NCBI RefSeq assembly: GCF_028736175.1
Contig: NZ_CP117880.1
Span: 2,418,001 to 2,482,000 of the forward strand
Length of the DNA: 64,000 bases
Source of the DNA: Sphingobacterium oryzagri
Lineage (GTDB): Bacteria; Bacteroidota; Bacteroidia; Sphingobacteriales; Sphingobacteriaceae
Direction: 5' to 3'
Each line of letters begins with the position of its first letter. Positions within the stretch are counted from its first letter, which is position 1. The position numbers and the translations under genes are program-made. The notes beneath the pieces are model-generated. The model was not told the origin of the DNA and made no database searches. It saw only the letters and a list, made by a program, of their open reading frames with translations. Positions 25,674-34,605 of the stretch are shown one piece after another.

Positions 25674-28223
25674 CTAAATCGAAACAATAGGCAGGGTAAA
25701 CCAAAATGTAGCGCCCTGACCGGGTGTACTATCAACGCCAATCTCACCATGATGGCGATGGATAATATCGGCGCTAATGTATAAACCTAAGCCGAGTCCT
25801 GCGATCTGCAAGCTGTTGCTGTCAGCACGCACGTAGCGATCAAAAATCAGTTTTTGCTTTTCTAATGGTATTCCATTACCATTATCGCGCACTGAAACTT
25901 TCGCATAGTCGCCTTGTTTATCAACGATCAAGTAAATTTTTTTGGAGTTTGGTGCGTATTTAACAGCATTGTTCACAAAATTAACGACGACCTGCTCAAT
26001 GCGGTTTTCATCTGCTGTAACCTGCAACAGGGCGTCGCCTTCAAAAATAAGCTCATGCCGGTCAGACTCCCGTATGTGCGTACAACACTCATCGAGTAAA
26101 GTTTTCAATGTGAACGTCGTTTTATTGAGCTTCACCGCTTCGCTACCGATGGTGCCCACGTTTAGCAGATCTTCGACCAGCGCGTTAATGCGCTCCATGC
26201 TGCGGTTGGCCTGCGATAACAATCTTGTAAACAGCGCTCCCGCAGATGGATCTTGCATACGCATGAGCAATTGCAGCGAAGCTTTTAACGAAGTAATCGG
26301 TGTTTTTAACTCATGACTAGCGATCGAAATAAAATCGTCTTTCTGCTGTTGCAAACGCTTGGAGTCGGAGATATCCAAAATAGTGCCCATCAGTTTGGAT
26401 GCCTCGCCATCGCTGTTGTAGATTACATTGGCCTGCACTTTTATCCAATGGACGGATTGATCAGCGTGAATAATACGTGCTTCGTATAACATTTTGCCAT
26501 CACGCGCCGCTCTTACATGTGCTTGCGCGCTCAAATGCAGATCTTCCGGATGGTAAAATCGCAATAACTCGGATCTGGATTTCGGATTAACGACATTAAA
26601 TATTTCATTAAAGCGTTCGGAAGTAACCACCTCGTTGTTTTCGTAGCTAAATTCAAAGGTGCCCATTTCCGCAGCTTCCACGGCCAGTTGCATACGTGCA
26701 CTGGCCTCTTCTATCGTTTTTCGTGCATTGACTTTTTCGGTGACATTAATCGCGACAACCATAATTGCGGTGACGGTGCCGCGTGCATCAATAACGGGTT
26801 CGTATACAAAATCGACAAAAACGACTTCCGGTTCGCCAAAACGCACCAATAGCAGTTGGTGTTCGGTCGCCACAAATGCTTTGCCCGAATGAATAACTTC
26901 GTCCATGATCGGCGCGTAATCTGTTGCGGCCTCTGCCACGGCATCCCAGATCAATTTGTTTTCAAGCTCTTGCCGGGTTTTGCCTACGAGCTCCAGGTAA
27001 TTGTCGTTTACCTCGACGACCAACAAATCACTGGCACGAATAACACAGATTCCGACGGGCGCTTGTCTGATCAATAATCGAAAACGCTCTTCACTATCCA
27101 CCAATTCGTCGTGTTTGGCGGCCAACTTATCTTGAGCGTCCATAAGCTCTTCATTGGTCGCAGATAATTCTTCTACTGTAGCCGCCAACTCGTCGTTTAG
27201 CGAACTCGTTTCCTCAACCAAACTTTGTTCGTTTGCCAAACTGCGCTCGAGCAACTGCCGTTGTTCCACTTTTGCCGTAATATCGTCTGCAGATACAATA
27301 ATCCCAAGTACCAAGCCATTTTCATCGACTAAAGGATCGTAATAAAAGCTGACATATTTCGTTGCGGGCCCGCTAGGTGAATTGTAATAAAATATCTGTT
27401 CTTCCTGGCCGTAACCGACACCCGATTCGTAAACCTGTCTTAAAAATGCTGGAAACGGTTGATCGACTAACTCGGGTAGCACATCCATCAGTTCTTGTCC
27501 GGTGACATCGTCAATCGTTTTCTCCCAAAGATTTACTAATGCCTGATTCGCATGTTCTATTACCCAGTTTTGTCCGCGAAGAATCATGAGCGGATAATGT
27601 GCGGTCATGACCAAACTATGTAAGCTGCTTTCGGACTGCGCAATGGCTTTTACACCACGCTCCACCCTACTTTCCAGTTCCAAATTAAATCTTTCGAGCA
27701 CTTGGTTTGCCTCTTGCAGATCTTGCAGTGTAGCATTTAAACGATCGTTGGCCAATGCTAATTCTTTGCTCGAGAGCAAGAGCTCTTCATGGAGTTCATC
27801 CGACCGCCTGTCACGCTGTACTTCGTCCGTCACGTTGTGCGTGGTGACGAGCAGATAAGCAATTTCTCCCTGCTCATCGGGGACGGGCATAATTTCCAAT
27901 TGCCACCAACAGGGCAAAATAGCTTTTCCGTCTTGTTCAAATATGTCGTACCGAAAAACAGGCATTTTAACGACGCTTGCACTGCTGATCGCACTGATCA
28001 GCGCATTTTTTAAAAGCGCCGGTCCGTCACTGCCCGCTATCCGTGGTTCGTAAGCCGTCCAGATGCTTTGCCCGCGGTGGTCGTCTGTTCGATTTGCCGT
28101 GGCTTGTTGATGCGCTTTATTGTAATCTATGATTGTAAAATCCGGCGCATCGGCGGCTAAAATAATACGCGGCACCGCCGACTGGAACAACGCTTGAAAA
28201 ATCGGGGCGGCTATTTGGTTCAT
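25674..28223 (-). CDS. Soluble multi-PAS sensor histidine kinase
   Basis: 849 residues, no membrane segment, so it senses something inside the cell. Order: PAS (about 10-125), coiled coil (about 145-200), PAS (about 205-325), coiled coil (about 330-375), PAS (about 380-500), PAS with PAC (about 510-630), HisKA with the phospho-acceptor in SIASHELKTPITSL (about 640), HATPase_c to the end (DNGNGIPLEKQKLIFDRYVR, GLGLGLYIS, GQGATFWFTLP). No response regulator is adjacent, so the partner is unknown. A -7 box lies 35-42 bases before the ATG. Confidence 0.9.
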   Translation of the reverse strand: MNQIAAPIFQALFQSAVPRIILAADAPDFTIIDYNKAHQQATANRTDDHRGQSIWTAYEPRIAGSDGPALLKNALISAISSASVVKMPVFRYDIFEQDGKAILPCWWQLEIMPVPDEQGEIAYLLVTTHNVTDEVQRDRRSDELHEELLLSSKELALANDRLNATLQDLQEANQVLERFNLELESRVERGVKAIAQSESSLHSLVMTAHYPLMILRGQNWVIEHANQALVNLWEKTIDDVTGQELMDVLPELVDQPFPAFLRQVYESGVGYGQEEQIFYYNSPSGPATKYVSFYYDPLVDENGLVLGIIVSADDITAKVEQRQLLERSLANEQSLVEETSSLNDELAATVEELSATNEELMDAQDKLAAKHDELVDSEERFRLLIRQAPVGICVIRASDLLVVEVNDNYLELVGKTRQELENKLIWDAVAEAATDYAPIMDEVIHSGKAFVATEHQLLLVRFGEPEVVFVDFVYEPVIDARGTVTAIMVVAINVTEKVNARKTIEEASARMQLAVEAAEMGTFEFSYENNEVVTSERFNEIFNVVNPKSRSELLRFYHPEDLHLSAQAHVRAARDGKMLYEARIIHADQSVHWIKVQANVIYNSDGEASKLMGTILDISDSKRLQQQKDDFISIASHELKTPITSLKASLQLLMRMQDPSAGALFTRLLSQANRSMERINALVEDLLNVGTIGSEAVKLNKTTFTLKTLLDECCTHIRESDRHELIFEGDALLQVTADENRIEQVVVNFVNNAVKYAPNSKKIYLIVDKQGDYAKVSVRDNGNGIPLEKQKLIFDRYVRADSNSLQIAGLGLGLYISADIIHRHHGEIGVDSTPGQGATFWFTLPIVSI

Positions 28224-28257
28224 GTCGCTAAAATAGAAAGTTAAATTGAATCCGAAT

Positions 28258-28265
28258 CAAAGATA
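28258..28265 (-). promoter_or_regulatory. Candidate -7 box of the multi-PAS kinase gene
   Basis: TATCTTTG on the minus strand, a full TAnnTTTG match. No TTTG at the expected -33 distance. Confidence 0.4.
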
Positions 28266-28814
28266 TTCGATTTTACAACAGCTTGGGCGATCTTTTAAAA
28301 TTAGTTTTGTCAGATGCATTTCCTGGAGGCAACGTAATCCTTCTTTATCACCAAATTAATTTGTTTTGTACACCGCCCCAAAGGGGGGGCATGTTGTTGT
28401 CGCGTAAGCTTTTACTGTAAATATAAAGCCGCGCGTAGGTCAATTACTTATTTGTTGAAATCTGTCTAATTTGTCGTATACCATATGTTAGATTATTCCG
28501 TAAGTGTAAGATAGTGTACGCGAATACATGCTTTGATTTCTAACATTCCGCGGGGATCACAGCTTGACAGCCAAATTGTTTGCTTTTGATGTACGCGCCC
28601 ATTTTGGGTCGCTTATCGATGCGTAGCCTATTTATAAAAAAATCTGAACCCGCTGCGGTCAATCAAACTGTTGTCAATTAAAGTAGAAAACCATCAGGAT
28701 TTTTGGTGAGAAAGTCAGTATATTAGCCGCAAAGCATGAACTATGCTAGGTCATGGATGAAAAGCAGGCTTAGTATTGATGTAAAAAAGCAAGATTTACC
28801 TAACATTAGCACAG
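28266..28814. other. Intergenic stretch without a recognised gene
   Basis: Long spacer between divergent genes. One short GC-rich hairpin (GCCCC-AAAGG-GGGGC near 28372-28390) stands out. A frame at 28736-28963 overlaps the next gene in another frame and has no protein-like features. Confidence 0.45.
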
Positions 28815-29063
28815 ATGGCAAAAGACCAACCATTGGCCGAGATGAGTACAGACGAATTGATAAAAAATCAAAAACGCATTACGTTTATGACAAGTATTTT
28901 AGGCGGCATGCTGATTTTATTACTTGGGCTAACGATTCAAACGTGGATAAACAACGGACGTAGCCCGCTGATTGCCGTTCCCTTTGCGCTCGCCCCCATT
29001 GTGGTGATAAACATCAAAAAGATCAATGCAATCAAGCAAGAGTTAAAGTCGCGCGGTATTTAA
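28815..29063 (+). CDS. Small two-helix membrane protein, 82 aa
   Basis: Begins MAKDQPLAEMSTDELIKNQK, an amphipathic N-terminus, followed by two hydrophobic helices (about 23-42, ITFMTSILGGMLILLLGLTI; about 50-66, PLIAVPFALAPIVVINI) and a basic C-terminus (KKINAIKQELKSRGI). Small proteins with this layout are frequent in Bacteroidota and uncharacterised. Converges with the beta-glucosidase gene, 17 bases apart. Confidence 0.7.
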   Translation: MAKDQPLAEMSTDELIKNQKRITFMTSILGGMLILLLGLTIQTWINNGRSPLIAVPFALAPIVVINIKKINAIKQELKSRGI

Positions 29064-29080
29064 AAATAACGATTACCGCG

Positions 29081-30424
29081 CTATGCTTTCAAAAAATTAG
29101 CGTACCATTCGCCGGAAGATTTGACTGTACGCTCCTGGTTCTCAAAATCTACGTGAACTAAACCAAATCGTGGATAATAGCCTTCAGCCCATTCAAAATT
29201 ATCAAGAAAGGTCCAAACGAAATATCCTTTAACCGGCACACCTTCCTGCTTGGCGCGCAATACTTGCCCGATAGCATCTTGTAAATACTGTAATCTTTTC
29301 GGGTCATGCACGCGATCATCCTCTTTTAAATCTGGAAATGCCGCGCCATTTTCGGTGATGATAAGCGGAGGCATATTCTCGTAAGCAGCAAACTTTTTCA
29401 AGATATGATAAATCGATTCCGGATAAACTTCCCAATTCATTGCCGTCATCTCCACCTTTCGTTCTTTTGCGCTCACGATCTTAGCCTGTAAAAACGGAAC
29501 AAACATCGCGTATCGAATGATTTCACGTGTATAGTTTTGCAAGCCAATAAAGTCCATGTCAAATTTCAAATCAGCCAGATCATTTTGGCGCATATACTTT
29601 TCGATACGATTTAACACCTTTATTTCGGCTGTTGGATAGCCTAAGCCTAACAGCGGCTCGATAAATAATCTATTGAGCAAGGCATCTGCCTTTTTAGCGG
29701 CAAAAATATCTTTTGGCCGGCTTGAAAACTGCTCAACGTGTGAACAGGAAAATGTGCTGCCCACAACACTGTCGGCTTGCCATGATTTGATAACGCGGCC
29801 ACCATGCGCCTGGGCTAAAGCCGCGTGATGCGCCGCCGCAAGAAAATTATCCAATCCTTTTTTTCCGGGCGCGTGCACACCAAAAAAATAGCCCGCCGCT
29901 GTAAATACCGTTGGTTCGTTTAAGACCATCCAATGCTTGACACGATCAGCAAATAGCTGCACACAGACAGCCACGTAATCGGCAAACCACTCTTTTACAT
30001 CACGATTTAGCCATCCGCCCTTCAACTCAAGTGCGTGCGGAAGATCCCAGTGATATAATGTAACCCAAGGCGTAATACCTAGCGATAAGGAAAGGTCGAT
30101 TAGTCGGTTATAAAAATCTACACCGGCTTGGTTTATTTCGCCCACGCCATTGGGAATGATACGACTCCAGGCAATAGAAAATCTATAATTACGGATATTC
30201 AGGCGATGCATCAATTCCAGATCATCGATGTAACGATTGTAAAAATCGCAAGCAATATCGCCTTTATGATTTTGGAAAATTTTATTTTTTTTCTGCACGA
30301 AGATGTCCCATATAGATGGCGCCTTACCATCGTGTAAATGCGCTCCTTCGATTTGATATGCAGCAGTAGAAACGCCCCAGACGAAATCATCGCCAAAGGC
30401 TTCCTTGGAAAAATGCATAGGCAA
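29081..30424 (-). CDS. Beta-glucosidase, glycoside hydrolase family 1
   Basis: 447 residues, the usual GH1 size, no signal peptide, so cytoplasmic. The N-terminal signature FVWGVSTAAYQIEGA is at 14-28, TLYHWDLP at 122-129, the acid/base Glu170 in the NEP motif, the nucleophile Glu358 in IITENGAAF, and the substrate-pocket WTFLDNFEWAEGY near the C-terminus. It should split beta-linked glucosides or galactosides taken up as short sugars. No transporter or regulator stands beside it. Start could be Met1 or Met3. Confidence 0.95.
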   Translation of the reverse strand: MPMHFSKEAFGDDFVWGVSTAAYQIEGAHLHDGKAPSIWDIFVQKKNKIFQNHKGDIACDFYNRYIDDLELMHRLNIRNYRFSIAWSRIIPNGVGEINQAGVDFYNRLIDLSLSLGITPWVTLYHWDLPHALELKGGWLNRDVKEWFADYVAVCVQLFADRVKHWMVLNEPTVFTAAGYFFGVHAPGKKGLDNFLAAAHHAALAQAHGGRVIKSWQADSVVGSTFSCSHVEQFSSRPKDIFAAKKADALLNRLFIEPLLGLGYPTAEIKVLNRIEKYMRQNDLADLKFDMDFIGLQNYTREIIRYAMFVPFLQAKIVSAKERKVEMTAMNWEVYPESIYHILKKFAAYENMPPLIITENGAAFPDLKEDDRVHDPKRLQYLQDAIGQVLRAKQEGVPVKGYFVWTFLDNFEWAEGYYPRFGLVHVDFENQERTVKSSGEWYANFLKA

Positions 30425-30738
30425 TAAAGTTTTTGTAGCAGCCGAAGCTGGGAAAGAAATAGAAGTGAATGCTCAACATCAATTACCGAACCGTCTTAGA
30501 TTTTGTGTGATCTAAGCGGTGAATAAAACGAGCTAAACTGTGTCACAAACAAATGGAAAATAATCCTTTGAAAGAAATATGTGATCTTTTTCATCGCTAT
30601 TGTTTTTAAACGAACGAATCTTCTTATATACTGACATAAATAAACGACTTTTTTATAAATAACACATTAGTAGTATATTAAGTTTTTGTAAAGTACTCAA
30701 ATAAATATCTCTCGCGCGTGGCGCTGCTATGTTTTCAG
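30425..30738. other. Intergenic stretch without a recognised gene
   Basis: AT-rich spacer between the divergent beta-glucosidase and ribose-5-phosphate isomerase genes. Nothing coding or clearly structured was seen. Confidence 0.5.
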
Positions 30739-30746
30739 TATGTTTG
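30739..30746 (+). promoter_or_regulatory. Candidate -7 box of rpiA
   Basis: TATGTTTG matches TAnnTTTG. Transcription from it would start near 30753, which excludes an upstream ATG at 30729 and supports the ATG at 30771 as the real start. Confidence 0.4.
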
Positions 30747-30770
30747 TACGTCTACAACAAAAAAAAGACT

Positions 30771-31463
30771 ATGCCTGATTTAAAAAAGAAAGTGGCAACT
30801 GCTGCCCTAGCCTACATCAAACCTCGGCAAGTGATCGGCCTTGGTGCCGGCTCGACAATCAATCATTTGATCAATGGTATTCAACAAGCGATTTCATTTC
30901 AATCTACCCTAACGTTTGTCACGCCCTGTGCTGAGACAGAACGGCAACTTGTACGGCATGGCCTTGTTTGCATAAACAGCGACAATCTGGCAAAGATTGA
31001 TCTTTATTTTGACAGTTGCGATCAGGTGGATGCACAGCTGAATGCGTTAAAAAGTGGCGGCGGCATACATGCCAACGAAAAAATATGCGCGGCCATGGCC
31101 GATGATTTTTATTTGCTGGTAGATCGATCGAAACTTGTGGCCACGCTTTCTAACGACTTTCCATTGTGCATAGAAGTGCTGCCGAAGGCGCTGTGTTGGC
31201 TCGTTGAACAAATTGAGCGGCGCTATGAAGCCTATGGCGCGAAAGTCGCGATACGCGAGAGTCCTAAATCTACAGGCCCAATCAGAACCGATAACGGAAA
31301 TTTTTTAGCCGACGTTTTTTTTCAACGTTTGCCGGAATTGGCGGTGTTAAATACCGAAATCAAACAGTTTCCTGGTTTGGTGGAGCATTCACTATTTTAT
31401 CAATTGGCGACGCATATGCTTGTTGCCGACGAAGATACGGTACAGCTGCTGCCTGCTAAGTGA
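30771..31463 (+). CDS. rpiA: Ribose-5-phosphate isomerase A, divergent form
   Basis: 230 residues from the ATG at 30771 (MPDLKKKVATAALAYI). It interconverts ribose-5-phosphate and ribulose-5-phosphate in the pentose phosphate pathway. The phosphate-binding loop GLGAGSTINHLI is clear. The catalytic region reads DSCDQVD...NALKSGGGIHANEKI where textbook RpiA has DGADEVD...KGGGGALTREKI; both Asp, the Lys and the Glu of the active site are kept. The C-terminal FPGLVEHSLFY corresponds to PGVVE(N/H)GLF. The upstream ATG at 30729 would add a non-family leader. Confidence 0.87.
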   Translation: MPDLKKKVATAALAYIKPRQVIGLGAGSTINHLINGIQQAISFQSTLTFVTPCAETERQLVRHGLVCINSDNLAKIDLYFDSCDQVDAQLNALKSGGGIHANEKICAAMADDFYLLVDRSKLVATLSNDFPLCIEVLPKALCWLVEQIERRYEAYGAKVAIRESPKSTGPIRTDNGNFLADVFFQRLPELAVLNTEIKQFPGLVEHSLFYQLATHMLVADEDTVQLLPAK

Positions 31464-31674
31464 TCATGCGGTGCCTTGCTTAACGGCTTGAAAACAGCGC
31501 ATTCTTTCTGAAGTTGCTCCACACGCGGGCGATAGTTGTCCCCATAATCTCTGGATTTTTCTGTGCTAGTTAGCAATCCCGCCGTTTCAGCATTGTCTGA
31601 TTTTCCAAGAAAATTGGTTTTTAATGCTCGTTAGCGGTTTTATTGGAGTAAATTAGCGGGTATATAGCGCTAAA

Positions 31675-34605
31675 ATGAAGAGCAAAGAGATTAACGACAC
31701 CGCCAAAGAGCAAAAAGCGAATGATAATATAGAGCAGCCGACCGCGTACAACGCATTGTTTCCAATTGTGGGAATTGGCGGAGGCAAAGGTTCTTTAACG
31801 GCCTTAGAGCAATTTTTTAAGCATATGCCTGCGCAATCTGGGATGGGTTTCGTTTTTGTATTCCATCAAGATGCTGCGGATATGCCTGATTTTGTAAATC
31901 TCATCAAGTCGTACACTACCATTCCGGTGGTCGAGGCGCAAGACGGCGTTATTGTGCAGCCAGATCATATTTATGTGTCGCCCTGTGGCGTTGATACGGG
32001 CATACATCAAGGTAAACTTTTGTTGTTTCAGCCTGCAGCCGACAGAAGCACACAAATGTGTATCGATCATTTTTTTCAAAGCTTAGCTGAAGATCAGGGA
32101 AAACGTGCGGTAGGCATTGTCTTATCTGGTTGTGGCGTAGATGGCGAAACGGGTATTCGGATGATTAAAGAGCAATTTGGACTCACGTTGGCGCAGGAAC
32201 CATTGACTGCGGAATTACCAAATATGCCTATTGCATCGGTAAAAACGCAAATGGTGGATTATATTTTGCCTGTTGATGAGATGCCGCGAAAACTCGTGCA
32301 GTACCTCAGTCATCCGGCCTTGCTTTTTTCGGAGGATGATGGTGAAGTTCAAGATCAAGCGGATAATAGTATTTACATTCAGAAGATTTTGCTTCTGTTG
32401 CGCTCCAACACGGGGCATGACTTTAGCCTTTACAAGACAAACACCATCTTTCGTCGTATAGACAGACGTATTGCGTTTCATCGGTTGCAGCATTACGAAG
32501 ATTATGTCAATTATTTACGGGAAAATCCCACAGAGATCGAAACCCTCCTAAATGAATTGTTGATTGGCGTGACCAAATTTTTTCGCGATAGAAAAGCGTT
32601 TGATGTGCTGAAAAAGCAAATTCACAGTCTGCTCACGCATAAAAAACAAGATGAGCCTATCCGCATTTGGATTGCGGGTTGTTCTACTGGCGAGGAGGCC
32701 TACTCGATCGCCATTTTAGTGAGCGAATTTTTAGAAGCCAGCAAGCAAAAGCGCAAACCGCGGGTGCAAATTTTTGCTACAGACCTGGATGCCAACGCGA
32801 TTGAACATGCGCGTTCAGGCTTCTACTCGGGCAATATTGCGTCTGAACTGACAGCATGGCAATTGGAGCGCTTTTTCATAAAAAAGAGCGACGGCTATGT
32901 GGTAAAAAAGGAAATCCGTGAATTGATTGTGTTTGCACAACACAACCTGGTTAAAGATGCTCCCTTTACACGCCTTGATATGTTGTGCTGCCGAAATGTT
33001 ATGATTTACCTGACGGCTGAACTCCAAAAGAAAATATTACCCATATTTCATTATTCGCTGCTTTCTGGCGGTATTCTATTCTTGGGGCCTGCGGAATCTG
33101 TGGGTACTTTCCACGAGATGTTTGATGTGTTAGATTCCAAATGGAAAATTTTCAAACGAAAAGAAGGAATTTCCACCGTGGGCAAGTTTCTCGATTTTCC
33201 ATTTCATGTCGGCAATAACGACAAAGTAACTGCGGCGAAAAAAAATCCGCCACGCAAGATAAATCCACTGGCAGAAGATTTTAATCACTTGCTGCTGGAA
33301 AAGCATACCCCGGCATCGCTGTTGTTAAACGATCGAGGCGAGATTTTGTATGTGAATGGTCAAACAAATCGTTATATCCAGTTGCAGGCTGGCGAGGCGG
33401 TTATGAATATCCACCGCATGATCAGGGAGGAGTTGAAGTATGTGCTTGGTAATGCACTGCATCAGGCCAGTTCGAGCAAGCAGCGCGTAGAAGTGAAAGA
33501 CGTGAAGATCAAAGAGGGCTCCGCCTTACATCTGGTCAGCTTTGCGGTAGATTATCTAGAGGAATCCAGTTTGCATGGCTTGCTTATGGTTAGTTTTTCA
33601 GAGCAATATGCGCATGAGCAAACGAAAGAAGCAAACGCGAAAGCCAATATCAGCGAAGCGGCTATCGACGACTTACAAAAGGAACTGATCTATACCAAGC
33701 AGCAGCTTCACCAGACTATTGAACAAATGGAGATCTCGCTGGAAGAGTTAAAATCGACCAATGAGGAGCTGCAAAGTACGAACGAAGAACTGCAAAGCAC
33801 CAACGAGGAAGCACTTACCACGCGTGAAGAAATGCAGACGCTGAATGAACAGTTAATGACGGTAAACCTGCAATATCAAAAGAAAGCGGAGGAATTGACG
33901 GTGTTGCAGAACGATCTTAAAAATCTGCACGATAGTACAGAAGATGGTACGGTGTTTCTGGATGTCCAGTTGCACATCCTGCGTTATACGCCACAAGCTG
34001 GAAAATTATTGCGCATAACGCTTGAAGATATTGGTAGCTCGGCCGTTAGCTTTTTAGCAAAATTCGGGCTTTCTGATCTTCCGGTGCTAATCAATACGGT
34101 TATCGAAACCTTACATACCAAAACGATAGAGCTGCAACATCAGGACGGCGATTGGTATGCCGTGCGTATCGCCGCCTATCGCACACTGGATAATTTCATC
34201 AGCGGTGTCGTGCTTACTTTTAGCAATATCACTCGCGAAAAAAAACTGGGTTTGCGCTATGCCGCCTTATCCGGCTTTACGCAGAAAGTTATCGACGCTG
34301 ATGGCGCGGCTGTTGCGTTGCTTTATCCGAATAAGCAACTGTTGGCTTACAATCATGCTTTCCAACGACTTTTTCCGCTCGTTAAAGCAGAAAACCTGGA
34401 ACTTTCTTTCGATGAGATTGTTCAACGTACGTGGGATGCTGAAAACATCTCCGAACGACTAGCAACTATGGGTAAAGTAGATGAAGAAATAAACATCGCG
34501 TATCGCAAAAATGGAACAGATAACAAGTTTTTAGTATCTGTAGAGCGTATTTTTATCGATGGGGCTGACCAAATTATTATGTATGTAAAGTTTGAACAGA
34601 AATGA
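31675..34605 (+). CDS. CheB(degenerate)-CheR-PAS fusion signalling protein
   Basis: 976 residues. Domain order: CheB methylesterase-like (about 28-215), CheR N-terminal helices (about 230-285), CheR SAM-methyltransferase (about 290-490; IWIAGCSTGEEAYSIAIL, FATDLDANAIEHARSG, LCCRNVMIYL), a PAS-like region (about 535-645), a long coiled coil of repeated STNEEL units (about 675-745), and two more PAS-like regions to the end. The CheB nucleophile motif G-A-S-A-G-G reads GGGKGS (35-40), so the serine is gone, although His64 and Asp156 are kept; the esterase is probably dead while the methyltransferase looks intact. It has no kinase domain; its stop overlaps the ATG of the next gene, a kinase. No chemoreceptor is encoded nearby. 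Confidence 0.9.
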   Translation: MKSKEINDTAKEQKANDNIEQPTAYNALFPIVGIGGGKGSLTALEQFFKHMPAQSGMGFVFVFHQDAADMPDFVNLIKSYTTIPVVEAQDGVIVQPDHIYVSPCGVDTGIHQGKLLLFQPAADRSTQMCIDHFFQSLAEDQGKRAVGIVLSGCGVDGETGIRMIKEQFGLTLAQEPLTAELPNMPIASVKTQMVDYILPVDEMPRKLVQYLSHPALLFSEDDGEVQDQADNSIYIQKILLLLRSNTGHDFSLYKTNTIFRRIDRRIAFHRLQHYEDYVNYLRENPTEIETLLNELLIGVTKFFRDRKAFDVLKKQIHSLLTHKKQDEPIRIWIAGCSTGEEAYSIAILVSEFLEASKQKRKPRVQIFATDLDANAIEHARSGFYSGNIASELTAWQLERFFIKKSDGYVVKKEIRELIVFAQHNLVKDAPFTRLDMLCCRNVMIYLTAELQKKILPIFHYSLLSGGILFLGPAESVGTFHEMFDVLDSKWKIFKRKEGISTVGKFLDFPFHVGNNDKVTAAKKNPPRKINPLAEDFNHLLLEKHTPASLLLNDRGEILYVNGQTNRYIQLQAGEAVMNIHRMIREELKYVLGNALHQASSSKQRVEVKDVKIKEGSALHLVSFAVDYLEESSLHGLLMVSFSEQYAHEQTKEANAKANISEAAIDDLQKELIYTKQQLHQTIEQMEISLEELKSTNEELQSTNEELQSTNEEALTTREEMQTLNEQLMTVNLQYQKKAEELTVLQNDLKNLHDSTEDGTVFLDVQLHILRYTPQAGKLLRITLEDIGSSAVSFLAKFGLSDLPVLINTVIETLHTKTIELQHQDGDWYAVRIAAYRTLDNFISGVVLTFSNITREKKLGLRYAALSGFTQKVIDADGAAVALLYPNKQLLAYNHAFQRLFPLVKAENLELSFDEIVQRTWDAENISERLATMGKVDEEINIAYRKNGTDNKFLVSVERIFIDGADQIIMYVKFEQK

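Noticed and set aside
28736..28963. 75-codon frame overlapping the small two-helix membrane protein gene
   Set aside because: Runs in another frame through a gene with clear membrane-protein sequence; no features of its own.
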